Assembly (NCBI GenBank): GCA_016786745.1
Contig: JAEUVS010000155.1
Location: 1 to 33,475, forward strand
DNA: 33,475 bases
Source: Chitinophagaceae bacterium
GTDB taxonomy: Bacteria > Bacteroidota > Bacteroidia > Chitinophagales > Chitinophagaceae
Direction: 5' to 3'
Position numbers and translations under genes: made by a program. Every line of letters begins with the position of its first letter. The stretch's first letter is position 1. The notes below the pieces were generated by a model, which saw nothing but the letters and a program-made list of their open reading frames with translations, was not told where the DNA came from and searched no databases. Shown piece after piece: positions 17,124-25,395 of the stretch.

Positions 17124-18374
17124 ATGAGATTCGATTGTGAAATAAAATTAGCGTCGGTCATTTTATTTTCCCTGGTGATGGACAGTTCTGCTTTTGCCCA
17201 GGCAGGTTCAAAAAACGAATCAGCATTGTATCATTTTCAGAATGGAATGGACATGCGCTGGAGCAGTCCGGAAAATCCAAATGGCGCAAAAGGCAATGGC
17301 GGTAAGGAAAATAACGGCGCGAAGGGGCGGCCATACTTGACCATGCATCCCGGCGACAATCTCGAAATGCTTAATATCAGAGGGATGGGTATAGTGCATA
17401 GAATCTGGATCACTATTACTCAGGAAGCGCAGGAGCCGGAAGCGCTACGGTCATTGTCGCTGAATATGTTTTGGGATGGAAATACGAAGCCTGCAGTATC
17501 CGTACCGTTTGGAGATTTTTTTGGCACCGGTCTCGGAAGGAAAACCGTCATGGAAAATGCGCTTTTTGCAAACCCGGAAGGGAAATCATTTAATTGTTTT
17601 ATTCCAATGCCGTTTCGAACAGGCGCGAAAATTTCCATCACAAACAATTTCAAAAAAGACGTGGATATCTATTACGATGTTGATTATACGCTCACTGATA
17701 AATGGGATGCCGATAATTTATATTTTCATGCATACTGGCACCGCGACACCGCTACAATCCTCTCAAAGGATTTTGAGATACTTCCAAAGGTCAGCGGGAA
17801 GGGCAGATATCTCGGATCGAATATTGGCGTGAATGGAAATCCTGCATATGAAACCACATGGTTTGGGGAAGGAGAATTTAAATTATACAAGGATGGCGAC
17901 ACGAAATGGCCAACACTGAACGGAACGGGCACAGAAGATTTTATCGGTACCGCATGGGGACAGAAAAAATTCATACATCAATATACCGGGTGCACTGTTG
18001 CCGATCCCGACCACAAGCAATGGGCGTTTTATCGCTATCACATTGTTGACCCCATATTTTTCAATACAGATTGTCGCGTAACAATTCAACAGCTTGGTGG
18101 CAGTTGGATGCCACAGGCACAACGTTTCCAGGAATCCGGGGTGCCGATGATTCCCGTAACTACCGGCGACGACGCAGAATTTCGCCACGTATATAATCAT
18201 GATCGTCCATTGAAACTGGATACTACTCAAAAAGAAAATGGATGGACCAACTTTTACCGGTCAGACGATGTTTCGGCCATAGCATATTTTTATCTCGATA
18301 AACCTTTCAACGAACTACCACCGCTGCAGCCGCTATCTATACGGATTTACGCGCTGCGGGCGGATCATAAATAA
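17124..18374 (+). CDS. GH172 (DUF2961) family glycoside hydrolase
   Basis: A 416-residue secreted protein with signal peptide MRFDCEIKLASVILF... ending near AFAQA. The DUF2961 hallmarks are present: GRPYLTMHPGDNLEMLNIRGMGIVHRIW near the start, WFGEGEFKLYKDG (Glu249/Glu251), NGTGTEDF (Glu271), and FYRYHIVDPIFF. Characterised GH172 members are the difructose-dianhydride I hydrolase of Bifidobacterium and exo-D-arabinofuranosidases; their catalytic glutamates correspond to positions in the GEGE and GTGTED motifs. It probably releases a furanose residue in the periplasm after SusCD import. Its stop directly abuts that of the M24 peptidase on the other strand. Which furanose it cleaves is open. 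Confidence 0.88.
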   Translation: MRFDCEIKLASVILFSLVMDSSAFAQAGSKNESALYHFQNGMDMRWSSPENPNGAKGNGGKENNGAKGRPYLTMHPGDNLEMLNIRGMGIVHRIWITITQEAQEPEALRSLSLNMFWDGNTKPAVSVPFGDFFGTGLGRKTVMENALFANPEGKSFNCFIPMPFRTGAKISITNNFKKDVDIYYDVDYTLTDKWDADNLYFHAYWHRDTATILSKDFEILPKVSGKGRYLGSNIGVNGNPAYETTWFGEGEFKLYKDGDTKWPTLNGTGTEDFIGTAWGQKKFIHQYTGCTVADPDHKQWAFYRYHIVDPIFFNTDCRVTIQQLGGSWMPQAQRFQESGVPMIPVTTGDDAEFRHVYNHDRPLKLDTTQKENGWTNFYRSDDVSAIAYFYLDKPFNELPPLQPLSIRIYALRADHK

Positions 18375-19511
18375 TTATAACTGGTAATCGAAAGCAGTCA
18401 ACTGTTCAGCGCCATCTTTTGTAACAAGAAGTAGATGTTCGAGGCGTATTCCATAGTCGTCGCGGTAGATTGCAGGCTCAAGAGCGATCACCATTCCCGC
18501 CTGCAGTTCCATATTATTATAAGGTGTGATGCGTGGTTCCTCGTGATTCATCGTTCCTACTCCATGTCCGCTATGATGCGGGTAATCGTACACATGTTTA
18601 CGCAGCAACTCGTCTATCTGAAAAGATCTCACGCCAGGTTTTATCGCATCAATTGCACGAAAAAGTCCATCCTTTACTTTCGCAAAATCATTTCGCTGCT
18701 GACTGATAATATTTCCAGCAGCAATGGTACCACAGCAATCTCCCCAATAACCATTCAGGCATGGCGTGAGGTCGGCCAATAGAAGTTCATTGTCCAGGAT
18801 TTTTTTACCAGAAGGAATTCCGCCACCCTGTGCGGTGCGCGGTCCTGAAACAAAATCTGCCATTACAGGAACACGTGTACCTGCAGCCTCGTTAATGCTT
18901 CTGCCAACCAACGAAAACAATTCAAGTTCTGTGTGCCCGCTTTTAACATTATTCTTCAGGGTGCGTTGACCGAGATCACACAGTTCAGCGGCGCTTTTAA
19001 TCATGCTGATTTCGAGCTGATCTTTTACTATACGTTCCATCGCGAGGTCTCGGAAAATATCCACCCATTGCACATTGGGGAAACTACTCTCAATCACATC
19101 AGCTGCAAATACAGGCAGAGATCTGCTTTCAATTCCAACTCTGATCTTTGAAATGGAGCCCTTTCCTATAATGGATTTTACCGAAGCGTCGAACTGGTCC
19201 GGGAAACTCAATGGTTCACGAAAGGAATATGATTGATATGTATCCACTCTCAGAATGGATGCAGTGACTTCCGGCGGTTGCTCATTATCTGCCAGCAGCA
19301 ATGTATGGCCCTGTTTCGGCGATATAATCAATAAGGCGGGCAGAACCTGGAATGGAGATTGACCATGTTCGAAATAGAAAAAATAACCGCTATAATAAGT
19401 TAACGCCGGCGCGGAACTGATTATACAAAAATCAAGGTTTAGATTAAGTGAAATATCGCACAGGCGATCTATCCGGTTTGTGTAAAAGTTAGCTGTATTT
19501 CGGGTTTGCAT
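18375..19511 (-). CDS. M24-family metallopeptidase (Xaa-Pro aminopeptidase/creatinase-like)
   Basis: A 378-residue cytoplasmic protein with the two-domain pita-bread layout: a creatinase-like N-domain (to about 155) and the M24 catalytic domain. All five metal ligands are present: Asp247 (LADLTP), Asp258 (WGDCCGT), His316 (HSGHGVG), Glu345 (ALEPAIY) and Glu358 (RLEHLLL). An active di-metal peptidase or creatinase-type hydrolase is therefore likely. Its role in a carbohydrate locus is unclear. It may act on a peptide or amidated part of the substrate. It is divergent from the ThuA gene with a 253-base gap and convergent with GH172 with no gap. Confidence 0.92.
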   Translation of the reverse strand: MQTRNTANFYTNRIDRLCDISLNLNLDFCIISSAPALTYYSGYFFYFEHGQSPFQVLPALLIISPKQGHTLLLADNEQPPEVTASILRVDTYQSYSFREPLSFPDQFDASVKSIIGKGSISKIRVGIESRSLPVFAADVIESSFPNVQWVDIFRDLAMERIVKDQLEISMIKSAAELCDLGQRTLKNNVKSGHTELELFSLVGRSINEAAGTRVPVMADFVSGPRTAQGGGIPSGKKILDNELLLADLTPCLNGYWGDCCGTIAAGNIISQQRNDFAKVKDGLFRAIDAIKPGVRSFQIDELLRKHVYDYPHHSGHGVGTMNHEEPRITPYNNMELQAGMVIALEPAIYRDDYGIRLEHLLLVTKDGAEQLTAFDYQL

Positions 19512-19764
19512 TTTAAGGCTAATACGTTGTTCTCAATAAAAGGTTTTGGGGTTTCAATTTAAACAGTAGCCGGGTTCGAATTTCTATTAAATTATTATAC
19601 CATGCAAAAATGTAGCTCCTTTATTCTTTGCGTCGGAAATTATACGTCTTCTCATCGGAATCCCACCAGTGCAGACTTTAAAAATGATCTTGTGCTGAAA
19701 AATTGTATCAGTATCATACTCAATAATATCATGGTAAAATACTTGCAATAGTTAATTTGCTACG
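19512..19764. promoter_or_regulatory. Divergent region of the M24 gene and ThuA operon, with shared motif
   Basis: AAAATTGTATCA lies at 19699-19710 and ATCATACT at 19713-19720, followed by CAATAATATC. Together TTGTAT-N7-ATAC forms an imperfect dyad. The same two words occur upstream of the aldolase operon, with 10 extra bases between them. The motif ends 44 bases before the ThuA ATG. The rest of this AT-rich gap shows no gene. Confidence 0.45.
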
Positions 19765-20529
19765 ATGATTCGCCATCCGATAACCTTTCTGATATTAGTA
19801 CTGCTTCCGGTGCTTCGCTTAACTCCACCACCTGAAAATGAACACATCGTATTTCTTATTTCTGAGGATGAGAACAACTATGATGCTCACAAAACAATTC
19901 CTGCCTTTGCAGAAAAAATAAGGAAAGAATCGAATTATGATGTAAGCGTACTGCTTGGAAAAGGCAGTCATGGCGCTTTCAGCTACCCGAAATTCAACAA
20001 ATTATCGGACGCCGATCTGGTAGTTATTTTTTCAAGACGAGTGGCGCTACCGCACGAACAAATGAATTCGCTTAAATCTTTCCTCGGGAAGGGCAAACCG
20101 CTGGTCGGGATCCGTACGGCAAACCACGCCTTTAATGTTCGTGAAAAAATAGAAGAAGGATTCGAAGAATGGCCCGCTTTTCCCGCCGATATCCTGGGAT
20201 GCGAGAACCGTGGTTATGGCCCAACCGAACCTGGCACCAACGTCAGTGTGCAAAGTGAAGTCGCCAATCACCCGATTGTAAAGAACCTGTCTTCCCATTG
20301 GCACAGCAAAGGAAATGTATACCTCGTTGCCCCGCTGATCGATTCTTCGGCCGTGGTTTTGTTAGCGGGCACTGCTGATAACACAACACAACCTATTGCC
20401 TGGACAAGGAAAGCAGGAAATAGTAAAATATTTTATACCTCATTGGGGCATCCGTCCGATTTTTCGAACAAAGATTTTCTGATGCTCCTGTCGAATAGCA
20501 TCCGGTGGGCTTTGTCGAAGGAGAATTAA
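19765..20529 (+). CDS. ThuA-like domain protein, exported
   Basis: A 254-residue protein with an N-terminal hydrophobic segment (PITFLILVLLPVLRL) that may be a signal peptide or anchor. The body follows the ThuA/GATase-1-like fold: HIVFLISEDENNYDAHKTIPAFAEKI, LSDADLVVIFSRR, FLGKGKPLVGIRTANHAF, and the late FYTSLGHPSDF. ThuA proteins occur in trehalose/disaccharide oxidation loci and in many Bacteroidota and Planctomycetes clusters beside propeller-type dehydrogenases, but their reaction is not established. Here it is the first gene of a three-gene run with the propeller lipoprotein and the HiPIP, which fits an accessory role in sugar oxidation outside the cytoplasm. Confidence 0.85.
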   Translation: MIRHPITFLILVLLPVLRLTPPPENEHIVFLISEDENNYDAHKTIPAFAEKIRKESNYDVSVLLGKGSHGAFSYPKFNKLSDADLVVIFSRRVALPHEQMNSLKSFLGKGKPLVGIRTANHAFNVREKIEEGFEEWPAFPADILGCENRGYGPTEPGTNVSVQSEVANHPIVKNLSSHWHSKGNVYLVAPLIDSSAVVLLAGTADNTTQPIAWTRKAGNSKIFYTSLGHPSDFSNKDFLMLLSNSIRWALSKEN

Positions 20530-20556
20530 TAAAACCTCTTTAGGTAAAAAATCGAT

Positions 20557-22614
20557 ATGAAAATATATTTCTTCGGAATTGTAACCCTGCTCGCCATCAC
20601 TATTGCATCATGCAGGCATTCTCATTACACCGACCCCCTGACTCCGGAGCAGGCGTTGGAAAGCTTTCAGTTGAACGATAGCTTTACTATAGAGATTTTT
20701 GCGACCGAACCTTTCGTTAACGATCCCGTATCGCTGACCTTCGATGATAGGGGAAACGCGTTCGTGGTAGAAATGCCTGATTATCCTTTTCAGTCGAGGC
20801 CAGGTAGAGGGAACGGTCAAATTCGTATGCTGGTCGACAACGATAAAGATGGCCGGACCGATGACGCGAAGATCTTTGCAGATAGCCTCTCCGAAGCCAC
20901 CAGCATCACGCCCTGGGATGGTGGTCTGATTGTTACGGCCGCGCCTGATATTTTTTTCATGAAGGACACGAACGGTGACCACAGAGCAGATATAAAACAG
21001 TTAATGTTTACTGGGTTTTTTAAAGGAAACTCTGAAGCCCAGATTACAGCGTTGCTTTTTAACATCGACAACTGGATTTACGCTGCAAATAATGGGCAGA
21101 GCGGCTCGGTGTCTTCGCCGAATGCATCGGATAATAAAAAATTGTCGATAACAGGCTCCGACTTCAGATTCGAGGCAAACAGCATGACATTCGAACGTGC
21201 TTCCGGATCGGGACAGTTCGGTCAAACAATAGACCGTTGGGGAAATCGTTTCCTGACACAAAATTCCCTTCATATCGAACAGGTAGTAATTGAATCGAAA
21301 TACCTTAACCGGCATCCATTTATGCCCCCGGTTTCAACTACGCATGCTTTGTCGGATCATCAGGAACTTATGGATCAGGTAACGCCGCCACCATATTGGA
21401 GACAGGAGCGAACCAACCGGAGGAATGCCGCATTCAGGGAAAAAAATGTAGACCGGGTTGAGTATGCGGACAAGCATTTTACCGGTGCTGCCGGAGGAAT
21501 TGTTTACGGTGGCGATGGGTTTTCCGAAACGTACCGGGGAAATTATTTTGTTGGCGATGTGGCAGGAAACCTGGTTCACCGCGATGTGCTTATACCATCG
21601 GACTCATCGCCTGTATTTATTGCCGTGAAACCTAAGAACGAGATGAACAGAGAGTTTCTCGCTTCCACGGATCCCTGGTTTCGGCCGGTGAATTTTTGCG
21701 TGGGCCCTGATGGTTACCTGTATATCGTTGATATGTATCGGCAACATATCGAAGCGCCATTCGCCATTCCGGAAGATTTGAGAAGAGAAATGAATTTCAT
21801 GAATGGGTCAGAATTTGGAAGAATCTATCGTGTTAAACCCAAAAACGCCGGGCAAGCGAAACCGCGCACTACGAATTTCACTGCTATGAAAACTGCAGAA
21901 TTGGTCGATTATCTTTCTCACCCCAATATGCCTTTCCGTTTTCAGGCCCAACGCATTCTTTTCGAAAGGCATGACCGCTCTGCAATTCCTCCGCTTGTAA
22001 CGCTGGCCGCAGGAAATAACGCAGAAGGAAAAGTGCATGCGCTGTATTCGCTTAAGGGAATGAATGCTCTCACCTTTGATCTCGTCAAACAGGCATTACG
22101 TGATAAACATCCTGCAGTCCGCGCGAGTGCTACCCGGCTGGCAGAAGATTTTCCCGAGTCATTTCCACTGCTGGTCGAGCTCACTAACGACTCATCAATC
22201 GGTGTTTCATACCAGGCTTGCCTTAGCCTCGGAAATTTTACTTCGAAGCAGCCTTTAGAACCGCTGGCAGAGGTCCTGATAAAAAAAGGTTACGACCGTT
22301 GGTTCCGGTTCGCGGTGCTTTCAAGTGAAACAGGTATTTCCAACCAATTTATTGAAGAGTTGCAGAAGAAAGGGTGGTTCAATGGTTCAAATTCAAATGG
22401 CTCGCAGGCTTACCTGTCGGATTTTGCAAGGATCACCGTCGTTAAGAATAATAAAAGCGATCTTGAACACTTTTTAAAGATTATAGCTGCGAAAGACTTT
22501 CCTGAAAGCTGCCGGACCTCTGTACTTGAAGGGGCTAGCAAAGGACTGAGCGATACCTCTGATTCAGAATATAAGAAGTGGGTTGAAACAATGTTAGAGA
22601 AGTTAAAGCCGTAA
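20557..22614 (+). CDS. Sorbosone-dehydrogenase-like beta-propeller lipoprotein with HEAT repeats
   Basis: A 685-residue lipoprotein, with lipidated Cys19 in the lipobox IASC. Residues about 40-425 look like the PVC-type/L-sorbosone-dehydrogenase-like propeller (FATEPFVNDPVSLTFDDRGNAFVVEM, LVDNDKDGRTDDAKIFAD, FCVGPDGYLYIVDMYRQHIE). Residues about 445-600 contain HEAT-like helical repeats (HPAVRASATRLAEDFPESFPLL). Many relatives end in a cytochrome c domain; here no CxxCH motif exists, so electrons would need another carrier. The HiPIP gene 7 bases downstream is a good candidate. Oxidation of a sugar to a lactone is inferred from the family name only; binding of PQQ or another cofactor was not verified. 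Confidence 0.82.
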   Translation: MKIYFFGIVTLLAITIASCRHSHYTDPLTPEQALESFQLNDSFTIEIFATEPFVNDPVSLTFDDRGNAFVVEMPDYPFQSRPGRGNGQIRMLVDNDKDGRTDDAKIFADSLSEATSITPWDGGLIVTAAPDIFFMKDTNGDHRADIKQLMFTGFFKGNSEAQITALLFNIDNWIYAANNGQSGSVSSPNASDNKKLSITGSDFRFEANSMTFERASGSGQFGQTIDRWGNRFLTQNSLHIEQVVIESKYLNRHPFMPPVSTTHALSDHQELMDQVTPPPYWRQERTNRRNAAFREKNVDRVEYADKHFTGAAGGIVYGGDGFSETYRGNYFVGDVAGNLVHRDVLIPSDSSPVFIAVKPKNEMNREFLASTDPWFRPVNFCVGPDGYLYIVDMYRQHIEAPFAIPEDLRREMNFMNGSEFGRIYRVKPKNAGQAKPRTTNFTAMKTAELVDYLSHPNMPFRFQAQRILFERHDRSAIPPLVTLAAGNNAEGKVHALYSLKGMNALTFDLVKQALRDKHPAVRASATRLAEDFPESFPLLVELTNDSSIGVSYQACLSLGNFTSKQPLEPLAEVLIKKGYDRWFRFAVLSSETGISNQFIEELQKKGWFNGSNSNGSQAYLSDFARITVVKNNKSDLEHFLKIIAAKDFPESCRTSVLEGASKGLSDTSDSEYKKWVETMLEKLKP

Positions 22615-22621
22615 TGCCGTA

Positions 22622-22966
22622 ATGCGAAAGCACGAGTCAAGGCGAATTTTTTTTGAAAGATGCCTCAGGATGGCAGTCATGGCCGGAATAACCATTTCAG
22701 GAATAGGCTGCGATGAAAAGAAGCCAGACAATGAGACACCTGTCGACAACAATCCATGTTCCCATTTATCCGGTTTGAGTGAGAGCGATCTCGACGCACG
22801 TAAAAAATTTAACTACGCCGATAAGTCGCCCGACAAAAACAAGACCTGTGTCACTTGCAACCTGTATATACCGGGTAAAGAAAATGCGCAATGCGGCTCC
22901 TGCATGTTGTTCAAAGGGCCCGTAATGGCCGCCGGTACCTGTATTTACTGGACACCTGCAACATAG
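22622..22966 (+). CDS. High-potential iron-sulfur protein (HiPIP)-like Tat lipoprotein
   Basis: A 114-residue protein. The N-terminus carries a twin-arginine motif (SRRIFFER), a hydrophobic segment and a lipobox (SGIGC, Cys30), so it is probably folded with its cluster and exported by Tat, then lipidated. The C-terminal part has the HiPIP spacing Cys76-x2-Cys79-x14-Cys94-x12-Cys107 with the typical CMLFKGPVMAAGTCIYW ending. These four should hold a 4Fe-4S cluster; Cys91 and Cys46 are extra. HiPIPs carry single electrons in the periplasm. Its place directly after the heme-less propeller protein suggests it is the electron acceptor. The family call rests on the cysteine pattern and the aromatic tail. 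Confidence 0.82.
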   Translation: MRKHESRRIFFERCLRMAVMAGITISGIGCDEKKPDNETPVDNNPCSHLSGLSESDLDARKKFNYADKSPDKNKTCVTCNLYIPGKENAQCGSCMLFKGPVMAAGTCIYWTPAT

Positions 22967-23051
22967 GTAACATATGAGTTCCCGATGTAAAATTGTATCA
23001 AGAATATACATTATCATACTATAAATATCTTCGTAAGCCATTTAAATTGAG
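22967..23051 (+). promoter_or_regulatory. Promoter region of the aldolase operon with shared motif
   Basis: AAAATTGTATCA (22989-23000) and ATCATACT (23013-23020) repeat the words found before the ThuA gene, here 12 bases apart instead of 2, a difference of one helical turn. A -7-like box TATCTTCG lies just downstream (23026-23033), followed by the ATG at 23052. Probably an operator-promoter controlling both operons with one regulator. Confidence 0.45.
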
Positions 23052-23996
23052 ATGGATATGCGTTTATCATTCAATAATTTCCGGGGATCGTGGGCAGGGC
23101 TTCCCGTTGCCTGGACATCAGGCGATGAATTCGATGAAAATACTTACAGGGAAGATGTAAGAAGCTGCTGCGAAGTGGGTAGCCCGGGCATATACACCGG
23201 CGGCACCACAGGTGAATTTTATGCGGTTGAATTTGATGAATTCAAACGCATTGCAAAGGCTACTGTTGAAGAGGCGCATGCGAAGGGGAAATTCGCGATG
23301 ATTGGAGTATCGTCTACCTATACTGGTGGAGCGGCAAAGCGCGCAAAGTATGCATTGAAGATCGGGGCTGATGCTATCCAGATAGCATTGCCTTTCTGGA
23401 TGGAGGTACCGGATACCGAAGTAGTAAACTTTTTCTATGATGTGTCTGCAGCGTCAGATTTCCTTCCCTTATCTATCTATGAAACCAAACGAAGCAAAAA
23501 AATTCTGACGGTGGAGCAGCATAAGGCTATAAAGGAAAAATTGTCAAATTACCTGATGGTGAAATCCAATGCCAACACTGTTGGAACAACTGAAGAAGGT
23601 TGCGCCGCCATCACAAAATTGGGTATAAACGTATTCGGGGAAGAAAGTACGCTATGGTCCACCCTTGGCCAGCATGGTATGAGCGGATGCTGCAGTGCGT
23701 TTGTTTACTATGCGCCGCAGATAGTGATTCCGATGTATAAATTTCTCGAACAAAAAGACTGGGCAGCAGTGTCGTCGTATGGTACGAAGCTGAACAGGAT
23801 GCTCAAATTCGTTATCAGTGAATTTGCAACACGCGGCTATTACGATTCGGCGCTCGACAGGATAGGCGGTCGGGCCAGCGGCGTTTTGAAAACAAGTATT
23901 CACTGCAGAAAGCCATATCCCCACGGTACAGAGGAGGATGTACAGAAATTGAGAAGGTGGCTTGAAGAAAATGTGTACCCATTTATCACAACCTGA
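23052..23996 (+). CDS. Dihydrodipicolinate synthase-family aldolase (keto-deoxy sugar acid aldolase)
   Basis: A 314-residue class I aldolase of the DHDPS/N-acetylneuraminate lyase family. GTTGE is at residues 51-55 (pyruvate carboxylate binding), catalytic Tyr143 is in LSIYETKR, and the Schiff-base Lys171 is in LMVKSNAN. Length and motifs are complete, so it should be active. In sugar-acid loci this family cleaves 2-keto-3-deoxy acids to pyruvate and an aldehyde, or dehydrates them. True DHDPS is unlikely because no lysine genes are nearby. With a sialidase-like gene in the same operon, N-acetylneuraminate lyase activity is a second option. It is followed 4 bases later by the first ceramidase-like gene. 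Confidence 0.9.
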   Translation: MDMRLSFNNFRGSWAGLPVAWTSGDEFDENTYREDVRSCCEVGSPGIYTGGTTGEFYAVEFDEFKRIAKATVEEAHAKGKFAMIGVSSTYTGGAAKRAKYALKIGADAIQIALPFWMEVPDTEVVNFFYDVSAASDFLPLSIYETKRSKKILTVEQHKAIKEKLSNYLMVKSNANTVGTTEEGCAAITKLGINVFGEESTLWSTLGQHGMSGCCSAFVYYAPQIVIPMYKFLEQKDWAAVSSYGTKLNRMLKFVISEFATRGYYDSALDRIGGRASGVLKTSIHCRKPYPHGTEEDVQKLRRWLEENVYPFITT

Positions 23997-24000
23997 TGCG

Positions 24001-25395
24001 ATGATAGGAAAAATAGCGCTTGTTTTTCTGTTAACTGTATTGTCGTTTGATGTTGCTATTGGCAATGCTGAAGCCGGAAATTGGGAAGCAGGCTTTTCGC
24101 GGCGTGTAATTACTCCGAAGACTCCGGTATGGCTTGCAGGCTATGGTATGAAAAGAACGCCCGACACCACCATTCATGATATCTGGGTCAAAGTGCTTGC
24201 ACTAAAAGACCGCAATGGAAACCGGTTGGTACTGGTTACCACCGACCACCAGGGAATGTCGAAAACTATTTATGAAAATCTCTACAAAAAAATTCATTCG
24301 GAGTTCGGGCTGCAGCGTTCCGATTTCATGCTTACGTTCTCACATAACCATTGCGGCCCGAGACTAACCGACGACCTCGAAGATTACTATCCTAAAGACA
24401 GCGCACAAACACGGCTCGTCACTGAATACTCCGGATGGATGCAAACCGAAATCGTGGCGGCTGTTCGCGAAGCACTTTCAAAGTTTCAGCCTGTTCGGCT
24501 TTTTGCCGGCGAAGGTGAATGCAGTTTCGCCGTAAACCGGCGCGACAATGTTGAAGCGGAAGTACCAAAAATAAGGGCGGAAGGCAAACCGCTTAAAGGG
24601 GTTGTTGATCATTATGTGCCTGTATTGGCTGTAAAATCAATGAATGGCAGCCTGCTTGCCGTTTTATTCGGGTATGCCTGCCATCCCACAACATTGCGTA
24701 TTAATTCATGGAATGGCGATTATCCCGGCTTTGCGCAGGTAAATCTTGAAAAAAATTATCCAGACGCCAATGCTATGTTTTTTAATGCCTGTGGTGGCGA
24801 CCAGAATCCGCTTCCACGGCGAACTGTAGAACTTTGCGAGCGTTATGGCAGGATGTTGTCCGATGCTGTAGAGGAAGTTTTACAAAGGCCCATGACCGAA
24901 CTTGCTCCAAAGCTTCAAACAGCATTCGAGCATGTGGATCTCGACTATGATGTTGTAGTTACACAAAATAACCTCGATTCGTTCCTGCAAAAAGAGAACA
25001 CAGAAATCGAAGTGCGTTGGGCAAGGCGAATGCTGGAACAGCTAAACAATGGTGCTGTTTTTTCATCAGCCTACTCATATCCTGTGCAGGCAGTGCGCCT
25101 CGACAAATTGTTGATCATTGGTATGGGTGGTGAATCAGTTGTTGATTATTCTCTAAAATTCAAAAAGAAATACCCCGGGCTAACCTGGGTTTCGGGATAC
25201 ACTAACGAGATGGCTGCCTACATCCCTTCGCGCAGAGTTTGGGTAGAAGGAGGCTACGAAGGCGGCCCGCACATTAATGAATACGGCCGGCCGGCATGGC
25301 GATGGGCCGGAACAGTTGAAGAAAGGATAACAGGCACGGTACAATCCGTTGTGAACGAGGTTAAAAAAAGAAATTACCGCAAAAAAAACAAATGA
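24001..25395 (+). CDS. Neutral/alkaline ceramidase-family protein, copy 1, secreted
   Basis: I start at ATG 24001, where a signal peptide begins (MIGKIALVFLLTVLSF); an ATG at 23962 would put 13 unlikely residues before it and overlap the aldolase. The 464-residue protein has the ceramidase N-domain signatures: AGFSRRVITPKTPVWLAGYG near the start, SHNHCGP with His115 and His117 (zinc), FGYACHPT, and YIPSRRVWVEGGYEGG. True neutral ceramidases have a catalytic serine in a GDVSPN-type stretch; here the equivalent reads GGDQNPLPRR, without serine. The C-terminal Ig-like domain is also absent. It is therefore a distant branch with unknown substrate, perhaps another amide or ester. Confidence 0.87.
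   Translation: MIGKIALVFLLTVLSFDVAIGNAEAGNWEAGFSRRVITPKTPVWLAGYGMKRTPDTTIHDIWVKVLALKDRNGNRLVLVTTDHQGMSKTIYENLYKKIHSEFGLQRSDFMLTFSHNHCGPRLTDDLEDYYPKDSAQTRLVTEYSGWMQTEIVAAVREALSKFQPVRLFAGEGECSFAVNRRDNVEAEVPKIRAEGKPLKGVVDHYVPVLAVKSMNGSLLAVLFGYACHPTTLRINSWNGDYPGFAQVNLEKNYPDANAMFFNACGGDQNPLPRRTVELCERYGRMLSDAVEEVLQRPMTELAPKLQTAFEHVDLDYDVVVTQNNLDSFLQKENTEIEVRWARRMLEQLNNGAVFSSAYSYPVQAVRLDKLLIIGMGGESVVDYSLKFKKKYPGLTWVSGYTNEMAAYIPSRRVWVEGGYEGGPHINEYGRPAWRWAGTVEERITGTVQSVVNEVKKRNYRKKNK

Noticed and set aside
17225..17233. ATTGTATCA inside the GH172 gene, same word as in the two operon promoters
   Set aside because: It encodes ordinary residues, lacks the ATCATACT partner and is not near a gene start.
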